Of a stretch of 32,577 nucleotides of DNA, positions 24,830 to 32,513 are shown one piece after another. A model generated the notes under the pieces. The model worked only from the letters and a program-made list of their open reading frames with translations. It was not told the DNA's origin and did no database searches. Position numbers and translations under genes: made by a program. The stretch comes from a virus: positions 1-32,577 of the IMG/VR virus record IMGVR_UViG_3300005613_000255; one strand, given 5' to 3'. Within the stretch, counting starts at the first letter, position 1. Each line of letters opens with the position of its first letter.

Positions 24830-25305
24830 AACTTAGTTGTAACTTTAACATCTTGAATACAATAATCTTCCATCTCTTGTGTCCACTCACTCCAATCAGC
24901 ATCATGGCAGAAATCACCTTTATTTAAACCTAACCTATAACCATAAGCTTCTAGGCTATGTCTACCATATAGTTTCTTTGGCATATCTTTGATTTGACGT
25001 TTCGTGTCAATATCAATTAAATCTGGATGAAGTGTGCGAGATAGAATAAGAGTATCGACACAACAACCAGGCCAATCAAACCATGGGTAGAGCTTACGAA
25101 TAACAGGGATGTCATACCCACAAACATTGTGACCAACAACCGAATCAGACTCTTCGAGAAGTTGAACACCTCTGATAATAGGATGTTTGCTGCCTTGATC
25201 ATTGAAGACGAGCATCTCTTCAGTTTCGGTATCAAAGATGCATAAACAGTGGATAAGGGTAACATCATTGAGAAGACCGTTTGTTTCTAGATCGAAGATC
25301 AGCAT
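24790..25305 (-). CDS. DNA polymerase 3'-5' exonuclease domain (T7 gp5 N-terminal part), separate frame
   Basis: 171 residues. LIFDLETNG (D5, E7), VVGHNVCGYDIPVI (D65) and DYCIQDVKVTTKL (D152) are the three DEDD proofreading motifs. RHSLEAYGYRLGLNKGD is the segment also seen in T7 gp5. The frame stops at 24790 just where the polymerase domain should begin; the residues coded on both sides of the break would join without loss if the frame moved by one base. GGAAACC before the ATG is a fair ribosome site. It provides proofreading either as part of a joined polymerase or as a separate subunit. Confidence 0.92.
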   Translation of the reverse strand: MLIFDLETNGLLNDVTLIHCLCIFDTETEEMLVFNDQGSKHPIIRGVQLLEESDSVVGHNVCGYDIPVIRKLYPWFDWPGCCVDTLILSRTLHPDLIDIDTKRQIKDMPKKLYGRHSLEAYGYRLGLNKGDFCHDADWSEWTQEMEDYCIQDVKVTTKLCDHFLPLLNSYS

Positions 25306-25447
25306 TTGGTTTCCATACGTAAGTCTTGTCTACAAACTTTGCCCGTTTTACCATTTCTGGTGAAGGGGGATTTGGTGGTGTCAACATTGCTTGTTGATGT
25401 GGTGTTTCAAAAATCTGTGGATGGGTTGAACTCTTGTTCCGGTTCAT
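25265..25447 (-). CDS. Possible small basic protein between helicase and polymerase
   Basis: A 60-codon frame (or 40 codons from the ATG at 25387) spans the roughly 100 bases between the primase-helicase stop and the exonuclease start, overlapping both by about 41 bases. The product is Pro-rich at first (TPPNPPSPEMVKRAKF) and basic at the end (LRSRNKRSSQ). Neither start has a strong ribosome site. In such a dense genome this is the only frame that fills the gap, which is the main argument for it. No family is recognised. Confidence 0.42.
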   Translation of the reverse strand: MNRNKSSTHPQIFETPHQQAMLTPPNPPSPEMVKRAKFVDKTYVWKPNADLRSRNKRSSQ

Positions 25448-27008
25448 GTTCTTTAAATTTACAGGTGTCTAAATCGTATTGCAACTTACAAGCTATACCA
25501 ACTTCCCCAGAATATCGATTCTTAAGGACTCGCACAGTCGTACTATTTCCATCAGTGTCGGCCTGTTGATTTCTTTCAAGTCCAATAACTGCGTCAGATA
25601 GCTGTGCAATTGCCGCGCTTCCTCTAAGTTGTCCCAGAGTAACTCTTGCTCCTTCTTCATGGTTTTGATCTGATGTTGTACGTCTTAGGTGGCTTACAAG
25701 AAATAATGAAATACCTGTACGCTCAACAAGGGAACGTAACTTAGTCATAGTAGTATCAATCATACGCCTTTCATCCCCATCTAATCCACTAAGTAGAATG
25801 GATAAGTGATCAAGAAATATGATCTTACAATCTAAACCTGAGGCTAGGTATTCAATACGGTTGTAAATAACATCTGGATCGAAACTACCAAACCCATCAA
25901 ACAGGTAAAGATTCCACTTACTAATACTATTATCAAAAGCTTCTATCAGTTCCTTATGAGTATGCTCTCCAATATGAAGTGACTTACCCACAGCAACTGA
26001 CATCAATCCGAGTGCAGTCCTTCTATTTGATTCTTCAAGAGCCAAATAACCGACCCTTGCTCCGTTTTGTAGAAGTGAAGTCGCAAGCTCCCTGCAGAAA
26101 GATGACTTGCCAATGCCTGATCCTGCAGTAATTGTGACAAGTTCTCCGTAGCGGATACCATGTAACAATTGCTGTAAACCTTGGTAGGGGTAGTCATGAT
26201 TAGATGGTGGTGTTGGTGTTGTAACTAATTCTAAAAGAGATTTACCTTCTACAATACCGTCTGGGCGGTAAGGTCTAGCGTCCCAAATAGCGCGACGAAT
26301 CGTTTCAGGGTCATTAGCAGATAGGGCATCCGACGCATCTTTATAATCGCCTTGTAGTAAAGCTATATGGACCTTACCCGGTGGTAAGACTTGACACGCT
26401 TCCTCCGTTGCCTTACGGCCAGGCTCGTCATTGTCGAAGAACAAGACAATCTCCTCATAACCCTGGAGCCACTGGAGATTCCGTTGAATCGATTTCCTGG
26501 CCGCTGCGGCACCGCTAGGTAAAGATACCATCGGCCACCCCGGCATAGCTTCATAACACGAAGCCGCATCGAGTTCGCCTTCTGTAATGACAACTCGTTT
26601 TCCAGAGGAAGGAAACAAGTTTTGTCCAAAGAATGATCCGTCATTGTTACCTTCAAACGAAAAAGATTTGTTTTTTGTTTTTACCTTAGCACCAAGTAGC
26701 ACACCATCATTACTAAAATAATGAAACCTAAGTACATTACCATCACGGTAAATTTTGTACTTCTCTAAGGTAGATTCAGATAGGTTCCTTTTCTGCAACC
26801 TTACGGCTGAGCCTTTTATTTGTGCATTAGATTTCATGGTGGATATGGTTTCAGTACCATCTGCAAATGTGTGGTGTTGACAAACAAAACAGTGAGTGTG
26901 ACCATCAGAGTATAAACTATTACCATCCGATGATCCACATTCAGGACACGCTAAGTGCCTCAGAAACTCGCTGTCTGAATGCTGCATACTTTCGTGCTGC
27001 ATTGTCAT
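25407..27008 (-). CDS. Primase-helicase (T7 gp4-like)
   Basis: 533 residues. The zinc-binding primase end CPECGSSDGNSLYSDGHTHC..C (C21, C24, C40, C43) is close to that of T7. The Toprim part has VVITEGELDAAS (E144) and LFFDNDEPGRKA (about 192-199). The RecA-like helicase has Walker A GSGIGKS (296-302), Walker B KIIFLDH (D400), the FLVSHLRR segment and KNRYSGE near the end. It ends NPSTDF; an aromatic residue after an acidic tail mediates contact with polymerase in T7. It unwinds DNA and lays primers for the lagging strand. The ATG at 27008 is taken; ATG at 26987 would still include the zinc site. Its start overlaps the previous small gene by 68 bases. Confidence 0.95.
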   Translation of the reverse strand: MTMQHESMQHSDSEFLRHLACPECGSSDGNSLYSDGHTHCFVCQHHTFADGTETISTMKSNAQIKGSAVRLQKRNLSESTLEKYKIYRDGNVLRFHYFSNDGVLLGAKVKTKNKSFSFEGNNDGSFFGQNLFPSSGKRVVITEGELDAASCYEAMPGWPMVSLPSGAAAARKSIQRNLQWLQGYEEIVLFFDNDEPGRKATEEACQVLPPGKVHIALLQGDYKDASDALSANDPETIRRAIWDARPYRPDGIVEGKSLLELVTTPTPPSNHDYPYQGLQQLLHGIRYGELVTITAGSGIGKSSFCRELATSLLQNGARVGYLALEESNRRTALGLMSVAVGKSLHIGEHTHKELIEAFDNSISKWNLYLFDGFGSFDPDVIYNRIEYLASGLDCKIIFLDHLSILLSGLDGDERRMIDTTMTKLRSLVERTGISLFLVSHLRRTTSDQNHEEGARVTLGQLRGSAAIAQLSDAVIGLERNQQADTDGNSTTVRVLKNRYSGEVGIACKLQYDLDTCKFKEHEPEQEFNPSTDF

Positions 27009-27138
27009 GATAGTTGAACCAGCTTTCTAATGAGTTAAGGAGTCCTTGATAAATGTTGTCTACATCTTCTTCACCAACATCTGCTAATATATCGCTGAAC
27101 ATTTCTTCGTAGAACTTTACTGTTCCGTAGTCAGTCAT
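26941..27138 (-). CDS. Small acidic protein between endonuclease I and primase-helicase
   Basis: 65 residues from the ATG at 27138, which overlaps the endonuclease I stop (ATGA). The frame continues upstream inside endonuclease I, but that part is not needed. The product is helical and acidic (EEMFSDILADVGEEDVDNIYQGLLNSLESWF), ending with a basic helix (AARKYAAFRQRV). No family is recognised. The last 22 codons overlap the start of primase-helicase in another frame, so that end may be dispensable. Confidence 0.72.
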   Translation of the reverse strand: MTDYGTVKFYEEMFSDILADVGEEDVDNIYQGLLNSLESWFNYHDNAARKYAAFRQRVSEALSVS

Positions 27139-27488
27139 AGTAACCAGTCGAGTGGAATGTTTGTAAATGAGGTCCAAAGGATGTTGTTTTTCTCACACCA
27201 TTTGGCATATGTTGTCTTTGATTTCTTGCTGATTGTATTAAAAGGAGCCTGAAATACCATACGAAGATCAATATCAGGATGAAGTGTTTTTACTGCCTTG
27301 ATCTTACGGCGGTCCTCTGGCTCCCAGTAACCCTTGCATTCTAGATAAATGCCATTGGGTAGAATGAAGTCTGGCGTATAAATATGTTCGATGACATACG
27401 GTACTTTAACAGTTTCGTACTCATACTTCACTCCAAGCTCAACAAGAAGATCAGCAACTTTCTCTTCTAGCTTGGAACGAAAGGCCAT
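27135..27488 (-). CDS. Endonuclease I, Holliday-junction resolvase (T7 gp3-like)
   Basis: 117 residues that align through T7 gp3: AFRSKLEEKVADLL, KYEYETVKVPYVI, YTPDFILPNGIYLECKGYWEPEDRRK and a C-terminal YAKWCEKNNI. The catalytic residues E8, D40, E50 and K52 match T7 E20, D55, E65 and K67. The enzyme resolves branched replication products and helps break down host DNA. The ATG overlaps the single-strand-binding protein stop by one base (TGATG), the same gene order as T7 2.5 and 3. The basic C-terminal tail of T7 gp3 is missing. Confidence 0.96.
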   Translation of the reverse strand: MAFRSKLEEKVADLLVELGVKYEYETVKVPYVIEHIYTPDFILPNGIYLECKGYWEPEDRRKIKAVKTLHPDIDLRMVFQAPFNTISKKSKTTYAKWCEKNNILWTSFTNIPLDWLL

Positions 27489-28069
27489 CAGAAGTCGTCA
27501 TCCTCCACGGTATCAGTCTCAACCTCGGGCTCAGAGACGCTCTCAGTGGACGCTACAAAGCCCTTGGTGGTGCCAAACATCTGTGCTACGTCATCTACAT
27601 CCATAGCAGCATCACCGCTTGTTCCAGCGGCTTCTGAGAGGGACACAACTTGAACACCAACAAGCTTGAGTGACGTGCCATAAGTGACACCATCCTTCAA
27701 GATGTAGGGTTTCTGGTAGCAAGCAAGTTTGACCTTAGATCCACTATACAGTGGGACGTTATTATTTGTAATCGGTGTGCCCTCACTATCTACAACAGGA
27801 GGACGTGCAGTATCGTTCCAAGAGAATTTAACCTTGTACTTACCTTCTGACACCTCTTCCCACGGTTCAGGCTTCAGTGTAGAACGCTTAGGGTTCTTCA
27901 ACTTAGACTTAGCCCACTCCAATGTAGTAGTGCGGTCAGATTCAAGTTGATCTACAAAATCTTGATCAACAATAGCAGACATGGAATATCCAAACTTGGA
28001 CGGTTTCAGTACAGCTTGGTACCCTTCAAGAATAACAGGCTGTTCAGTCTTAAAAATAGTTCGTGCCAT
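27488..28069 (-). CDS. Single-stranded-DNA-binding protein (T7 gp2.5-like)
   Basis: 193 residues in the T7 2.5 position. The central part (about 70-140) is beta-rich and OB-fold-like (GKYKVKFSWNDTARPPVVD, GSKVKLACYQKPYI, GVTYGTSLKLVGVQVVSL). The C-terminal 45 residues are acidic and end VETDTVEDDDF; an acidic tail with terminal Phe is the hallmark of T7 gp2.5 and contacts polymerase and helicase. It overlaps the HNH gene stop by one base (TAATG). The fold call rests on tail, order and composition. Confidence 0.88.
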   Translation of the reverse strand: MARTIFKTEQPVILEGYQAVLKPSKFGYSMSAIVDQDFVDQLESDRTTTLEWAKSKLKNPKRSTLKPEPWEEVSEGKYKVKFSWNDTARPPVVDSEGTPITNNNVPLYSGSKVKLACYQKPYILKDGVTYGTSLKLVGVQVVSLSEAAGTSGDAAMDVDDVAQMFGTTKGFVASTESVSEPEVETDTVEDDDF

Positions 28070-28485
28070 TAATTAGTGGTGGTGGATAGATAGTTAATTG
28101 CGTTTTGTAGAGTTGAGATGTTGTCTCCTAGCAAACCTATTGCAGCATTGCAAGGGTTGCATAAAAGACCACGCACTTCTCCAGTTACATGATCATGGTC
28201 AACCATCAAACGATGGTCACCACGTTTAGATTCTGCGGAACCACATATCTTACATACTCCGTTCTGCTGTTTAAGCATCTCGTCATACTGATTGGTTGTG
28301 ATCCCATATTTTGTTTTGTAAGAGTTAGCCCTTGCCCTTTCTTTCACTTCAGGATTTTTATTCCTTTTCTTGTGATAAACTGACACGCATGGTTTACATT
28401 TAGAACGATAACCATCTTTGTAGTTAATACCCTTATGAAAGAAAGAGAAAGGTTTAATTTCCTTACATGATGTACAGGTTTTCAT
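28069..28485 (-). CDS. HNH nuclease, recombination endonuclease VII family
   Basis: 138 residues with two zinc-binding halves: CTSC (C4, C7) with CKPC (C30, C33), then CKIC (C78, C81), VDHDHVTGEVRGLLCNPCN with the catalytic DHDH (96-99) and CNPC (C109, C112). The second half closely follows T4 endonuclease VII (LDHDH...GKVRGLLCNLCNAA). Such genes act either as Holliday-junction resolvases or as free-standing homing endonucleases. It sits between RNA polymerase and the single-strand-binding protein with no gap on the left and a 1-base overlap on the right. As the phage already has endonuclease I, a homing role is plausible. Confidence 0.9.
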   Translation of the reverse strand: MKTCTSCKEIKPFSFFHKGINYKDGYRSKCKPCVSVYHKKRNKNPEVKERARANSYKTKYGITTNQYDEMLKQQNGVCKICGSAESKRGDHRLMVDHDHVTGEVRGLLCNPCNAAIGLLGDNISTLQNAINYLSTTTN

Positions 28486-30825
28486 TTAGCAGAAGAAATA
28501 GGTACTCTCTATAACGGATTCCGGCTTTAGGTCCCCGATGATCGGTGGTGGGACAGGTGCCCCAATTTGTGATGCCCAATCAATTAGATAATCATGTTCA
28601 GCGAATAAGTGCATATATGTCTCTCTTACAAAAGTGGAGAGAGTAGACATATCAGTAGCACGACATAGTACTGAATCATGAATTAATGAGATGGGAGCGT
28701 TAAAACGTAACACGCTAAGATGCAAGAGACTAGCATCAAGGGAATGAATAAGGTTAGGTGCCGTAGCATTTTTATGGTGGTTCTTATCTACTTCATTGCT
28801 CTCATCAGTAGCAACTGTCATCTTACATCGACCAAGAAGTTGTAGATTAAGTGTTTCAATCTTCTTCTTCATCAGACGTTGATGTACAACAAAACCAGAT
28901 GGCGTAACCCACTCAAGTTCTGTCTTGCCTTCACTGATAGCAATGTCAACCTGTTGTTCAATCCATTTCATAACTGCCATAGGACCAGGGACAACAAGAT
29001 CCATAGCATCCCTAACAGCTTTTACTGTCTTTGTAAGATCTTCTTTACTGATCTCTACATTCTTCTCCTTCAATGCGTCCCTGATGTAACCTCGATTACT
29101 AAATGGTTTAGCATTATAAGGGACAGTCATAACAACACGTTTGACAACCTTTCTGTCCATGTAGGGTTGAATTGATTCAGGACAGTGTGGTGCAGCAGTC
29201 TCAGAGACTACTTTATATGCGTCTTGTGGCCTATCACTAGGTAGTACATTGACTAATCTTGCAGTGTTTGCATCCCGTGCAAGTCCTGCGAGGATTTGCA
29301 ACCCACTACAGGTGGCATCGGTGGCAACAGCCAAACCAGTATGCTGACGGTCACAAGCAATAACACAGTGATAGTATTCATCACAGGCTGCCAGGAATTG
29401 CCATGGTTCATCTGCCACTTCCCATTCAGGTAAATAATTAATTGGATCTGTTGCTACATTAGTTATGAGTGTGGTGTTATTTGCTACCCACTCTAACCTT
29501 TCTAACATTGGTGCTTTATCAAGACCATAAGTTGTAGCTACTTGAAAAGCTAACCATTGCTCTGCTTCAGGTGTCATAAATGACTCATCAGCAAACCTCA
29601 ATAGGCTTTTACCAAAGTCAGTATCTTGCGGTGTAAGAAATGCAGGGATGGGATAGGCTCTACCTCTATAGTCAAACGACCAAGGAATAAAGAATCGTTC
29701 CCGATTTTTGAACCTCTGCACTGCTTCCATCGTCATCCTTGTACGACAGGATTTTCTAAACTCCTGTGCGTTAAGGTTCATAACCTCTGCTGCCTCCCTC
29801 CTGTACGCCTTACGTGCGTCCTTGTTCTCCGCAATATCAAACGGTTTAGGAGGTAGTTCGTGATTATGAATAGGGAGAAACTTACCGACAGCTCTTTCCA
29901 ATCTATCTAGTTCTTCCGCTACACCCACAGTAAAAGGGTTTAATCGGTAAGCCACCTGTTGTATCTTATTGAGAAACTTAATTGGTGTTTCCCCCTGTAT
30001 ACGGGTGTCATGTACACGCCTCACCATTTTGTGACCGCGCATTACCTCATTCAATAGGTAACCACCCGCTGTGTCATTAGTCCAATCATTAGGTGGAATC
30101 AACATAGGCCACGCAAGTGGAGCAAATAACTCCGCATCACGCATTACCTTATCTTTGATTTTAAGAAACTCAGGAGTTGGAATAATGTATTGGACGGTCT
30201 TACGACCTTCCCTCCTGATGTCCTTATCGAACCACCCGCTACTCTGCATGATGCAATCAAGTAGCCACGTTCCAAGTTTAATGCGATTAGCTCTTCCCCA
30301 TGGTTCCCATTGCTTGACATCATAACGATTCATCAATGTACGAATAACAACAAGCTTTTGATGTGTACCAATAGACTTGTGCCAATAGTTCTTCTTCAGA
30401 ACATTCAACAATCCAGGTGCATTGGTTTCATAATGCCTCATCTGACATTCATCCTCAACACCCTTTCCAATTGCATCACATACACTTGCAACCATATTAC
30501 TCTTATCTTTGTAAGAGAATACTTTATCAAATGTAATCTTCAATGCAATCGCAGCAGATCCAAGCGGCTCTAATTGACTGACATACTGCTTGATAGTTTG
30601 AAACTGAAAACCTACACCACGCTTTAACCTATTGTGTGTAGTATCCTCAATATATCGTACCACAAGAGGCAATAAGGTATCAATAGAAGCAACTCCATAA
30701 ACACTAGCACTCGCATAATCCTTAGCCTCTAACTCACGTACATTCTTGTGAAGTTTATCGAGTCCCTGTTTAATTTGCTCTCTTTCAAGTTGAATCTGCT
30801 CTTCAATCTGAGAAGGTGTCGGCAT
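28486..30825 (-). CDS. DNA-directed RNA polymerase, single-subunit T7 type
   Basis: 779 residues (T7 883). Motif A VATDATCSGLQILAGLARD has catalytic D503 (T7 D537). Motif B KRVVMTVPYNAKPF has K562 and Y570 (T7 K631, Y639; the Tyr selects ribonucleotides). The motif C region NLIHSLDASLLHL has D697 (T7 D812), followed by SLIHDSV. IPWSFDYRGRAYPIP near 380 is the DxRGR element. It ends STYFFC, like the hydrophobic foot of T7 (SDFAFA). The N-terminal domain is shorter than in T7, so promoter contacts differ. It transcribes the replication and virion modules. Its start overlaps the 42-codon gene by 23 bases. Confidence 0.97.
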   Translation of the reverse strand: MPTPSQIEEQIQLEREQIKQGLDKLHKNVRELEAKDYASASVYGVASIDTLLPLVVRYIEDTTHNRLKRGVGFQFQTIKQYVSQLEPLGSAAIALKITFDKVFSYKDKSNMVASVCDAIGKGVEDECQMRHYETNAPGLLNVLKKNYWHKSIGTHQKLVVIRTLMNRYDVKQWEPWGRANRIKLGTWLLDCIMQSSGWFDKDIRREGRKTVQYIIPTPEFLKIKDKVMRDAELFAPLAWPMLIPPNDWTNDTAGGYLLNEVMRGHKMVRRVHDTRIQGETPIKFLNKIQQVAYRLNPFTVGVAEELDRLERAVGKFLPIHNHELPPKPFDIAENKDARKAYRREAAEVMNLNAQEFRKSCRTRMTMEAVQRFKNRERFFIPWSFDYRGRAYPIPAFLTPQDTDFGKSLLRFADESFMTPEAEQWLAFQVATTYGLDKAPMLERLEWVANNTTLITNVATDPINYLPEWEVADEPWQFLAACDEYYHCVIACDRQHTGLAVATDATCSGLQILAGLARDANTARLVNVLPSDRPQDAYKVVSETAAPHCPESIQPYMDRKVVKRVVMTVPYNAKPFSNRGYIRDALKEKNVEISKEDLTKTVKAVRDAMDLVVPGPMAVMKWIEQQVDIAISEGKTELEWVTPSGFVVHQRLMKKKIETLNLQLLGRCKMTVATDESNEVDKNHHKNATAPNLIHSLDASLLHLSVLRFNAPISLIHDSVLCRATDMSTLSTFVRETYMHLFAEHDYLIDWASQIGAPVPPPIIGDLKPESVIESTYFFC

Positions 30826-30931
30826 TCAGTTCTTCGTCGGTGTTTTCAATCAATGAGAAATCATAGCATGATGCAAGTTCAGGGTAATCCTCAACAAGTT
30901 CATACAGTTCTTCAATAGAAATCAGGCTCAT
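30803..30931 (-). CDS. Small acidic early protein of unknown function
   Basis: 42 residues from the ATG at 30931 (MSLISIEELYELVEDYPELA), strongly acidic, predicted helical. It fills the space between the 105-residue gene and the RNA polymerase, overlapping them by 20 and 23 bases. The ribosome site is weak. Small acidic proteins in this place often bind host enzymes, but nothing here shows a target. Confidence 0.6.
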   Translation of the reverse strand: MSLISIEELYELVEDYPELASCYDFSLIENTDEELNADTFSD

Positions 30932-31229
30932 CCAATTCATCTTTAAGGTTTGCTACAACACCAATGATCTCATCAGTGCAGATTGTAATGTCATGTGTGT
31001 CCTGCATTGATTCAATACGATTGACACACGCTTTCTCGCGTTGAAACGAGAACTCCTTGACCTTACCTGTGTCCTTGTTCTCACAACGAATGATGATGTT
31101 CTTATTAGGAACTAATGACCAGTTCTTATCTAGAACATCCTCATACTCTAATTGTGGAATAAATTCATCAGGAAGATCTTTGATCTTTCTCCAATTGTTA
31201 CTGAAGTACTTACGCCTCTTACCACTCAT
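30912..31229 (-). CDS. Early protein of unknown function, 105 residues
   Basis: The ATG at 31229 is chosen because GGAGG lies 4 bases before it; the in-frame TTG and ATG further upstream have no such site. The N-terminus is basic (MSGKRRKYFSNNWRKIKDL) and the C-terminus acidic (VVANLKDELDEPDFY). The middle has beta-like hydrophobic strands (NIIIRCENKDTGKVKEFSF). No family is recognised. The start overlaps the previous gene by 11 bases. Confidence 0.78.
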   Translation of the reverse strand: MSGKRRKYFSNNWRKIKDLPDEFIPQLEYEDVLDKNWSLVPNKNIIIRCENKDTGKVKEFSFQREKACVNRIESMQDTHDITICTDEIIGVVANLKDELDEPDFY

Positions 31230-31380
31230 CAGACCTCCGTACATCAATTAGTTCCTCTTCACGGTCAAGACTAAGTTCTAATGCAGACCATGCTGCCTGT
31301 TCTTTATCTTGAGCCAGGATGTTTACAACACCACTGGCTGAAAGGATAACATCATAAAGATCGTAGTGAGTGTGGAACAT
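31219..31380 (-). CDS. Small early protein of unknown function, 53 residues
   Basis: Starts at the ATG at 31380 with AAGGA 9 bases upstream. The product begins MFHTHYDLYDVILSASG and has a helical acidic second half (AWSALELSLDREEELIDVRR). It lies 5 bases after the Lys/Glu-rich 48-codon gene and overlaps the next gene by 11 bases. No family is recognised. Confidence 0.68.
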   Translation of the reverse strand: MFHTHYDLYDVILSASGVVNILAQDKEQAAWSALELSLDREEELIDVRRSDEW

Positions 31381-31385
31381 AAGAA

Positions 31386-31532
31386 TTAGTCCTTAATCAG
31401 TTTACGTTGAGTTTCTTCTTTAAGGCTTTTAACCTTTTCCGAGCGTTGCGTAAGCTCACGGGCTTTCTCCGCCCTTTCTCTTTCCTCTTTCCGTCGCTTG
31501 TTTTGAAAATATTTGAGGATTGCATTGTCCAT
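31386..31532 (-). CDS. Small Lys/Arg/Glu-rich helical early protein, 48 residues
   Basis: MDNAILKYFQNKRRKEERER continues as one long charged helix to KLIKD. GGAG five bases before the ATG is a good ribosome site, and the ATG overlaps the previous stop by one base (TAATG). Composition suggests a coiled-coil or nucleic-acid-binding peptide. No family is recognised. Confidence 0.72.
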   Translation of the reverse strand: MDNAILKYFQNKRRKEERERAEKARELTQRSEKVKSLKEETQRKLIKD

Positions 31533-31738
31533 TAAGACTCCGTTGTAGTGGGTTTGCTGCGTCCTTGTACTTTACGTCGAGCAGGACGTTTCTTAACTTC
31601 ATCTGTTACATACTTATCTCTCAATGATAACTCTTCATAAACAGGAGTCCATTTGTGATTAGGATAGTGATGTAACCAACAAAGAATAGCATTCTTGATG
31701 AAATAATCATCATTCATTGACTTTGATTTGGTTTCCAT
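31532..31738 (-). CDS. Early protein of unknown function, 68 residues
   Basis: From the ATG at 31738 (an ATG at 31717 is also possible). The N-terminal half is mixed and aromatic (IKNAILCWLHHYPNHKWTPVYEEL), and the last 25 residues are a basic tail (EVKKRPARRKVQGRSKPTT). The layout suggests a small domain plus a nucleic-acid-binding tail. No family is recognised. It is separated by 3 bases from the membrane-protein gene and linked by TAATG to the next. Confidence 0.7.
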   Translation of the reverse strand: METKSKSMNDDYFIKNAILCWLHHYPNHKWTPVYEELSLRDKYVTDEVKKRPARRKVQGRSKPTTTES

Positions 31739-31741
31739 TGA

Positions 31742-31906
31742 TTAGTTGAACTCGTTGTTGTTGAGTGTGATAAGGTCGCGGTTAATCTTGTTTGCTTTGT
31801 AGTAGCGATCAGTAATGCGATTAGCACGTTGCCAAATGGTAGCAGTAGCAAATAAACCAACCATACCAACAATAGCAAGAAGAATAGTGGATTCAGTGAA
31901 CATCAT
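31742..31906 (-). CDS. Small single-span membrane protein, 54 residues
   Basis: Two adjacent ATGs at 31906 and 31903 with AGG just before them. Residues 7-25 (TILLAIVGMVGLFATATIW) form one clear membrane helix, followed by a basic, polar C-terminal half (QRANRITDRYYKANKINRD) that would face the cytoplasm. It is the only clear membrane protein among the early genes. Size and shape would allow a role at the host membrane, such as exclusion of other phages, but the sequence gives no specific hint. A holin role is unlikely from its early position. Confidence 0.75.
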   Translation of the reverse strand: MMFTESTILLAIVGMVGLFATATIWQRANRITDRYYKANKINRDLITLNNNEFN

Positions 31907-31918
31907 TTACCTGGGTTC

Positions 31919-32146
31919 CTAATTGAAATAGTAAGGGCCTCTGCCTAAGAGATTGTAAGGGTCAACACCTTCGGGGATTGGTTTATCCCAGTCATCTATC
32001 TCACTGATAGAGTTGACAAGATCAATGATAGTGGAGTTCTTGTCAAGATACTCACCATCACGATCTACTGGTGCTGGATTACAACAAAATACTTCATCCC
32101 ACCAGTCGGCAACAATGTCATACAGTTCTTGTTGTTCTTCAGTCAT
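31919..32146 (-). CDS. Acidic early protein of unknown function, 75 residues
   Basis: The ATG at 32146 is chosen because GGAGG lies 6 bases upstream and it overlaps the previous stop by 8 bases; a frame extension to 32167 lacks a ribosome site. The product is acidic and Trp/Asp-rich (ELYDIVADWWDEVFCCNPAPVD) and ends LLGRGPYYFN. No family is recognised. High acidity is common in phage proteins that mimic DNA or block host enzymes, but this is only a possibility. Confidence 0.76.
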   Translation of the reverse strand: MTEEQQELYDIVADWWDEVFCCNPAPVDRDGEYLDKNSTIIDLVNSISEIDDWDKPIPEGVDPYNLLGRGPYYFN

Positions 32147-32513
32147 TCTTTGCCTCCAGTTCCACATCTTCTGTAAGATCCTCCAATCTATTCATTACAT
32201 CATCCATTGGAATGAGTTTCTCTTTACCAGTCTCAATATCCTCAACCATTTGTTGTAGATGCTCCAGAAACTCTTTTGGTAAAGTGTCATCCTCTCCCAG
32301 ATAAGACCAGAAGCAATCATTACACTCTTCGTATGGATCATCATAAAACATAAGGGCATAATCATCCCAGCGACCAGTCATCAAATCTGCCCAGTTTTGA
32401 AATGAGTGTTTGATACTCTGCCACCCTGTCATCCAGCAATGGCCAATCCAATAATCCCACCAATTCATCTTTGGTTTATTTGGTGATGTGCCTTTGACTT
32501 CTCTACTGAACAT
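32139..32513 (-). CDS. Acidic Trp-rich early protein of unknown function, 124 residues
   Basis: The ATG at 32513 overlaps the previous stop by one base (TGATG); an ATG two codons upstream is also in frame. The first half is unusually rich in Trp and aromatic residues (MNWWDYWIGHCWMTGWQ, NWADLMTGRWDDYALMFYDD), with a C-x2-C in EECNDCFW. The second half is an acidic helix (LPKEFLEHLQQMVEDIETGKE, RLEDLTEDVELEAKND). No family is recognised. It is co-transcribed with the next gene. Confidence 0.76.
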   Translation of the reverse strand: MFSREVKGTSPNKPKMNWWDYWIGHCWMTGWQSIKHSFQNWADLMTGRWDDYALMFYDDPYEECNDCFWSYLGEDDTLPKEFLEHLQQMVEDIETGKEKLIPMDDVMNRLEDLTEDVELEAKND

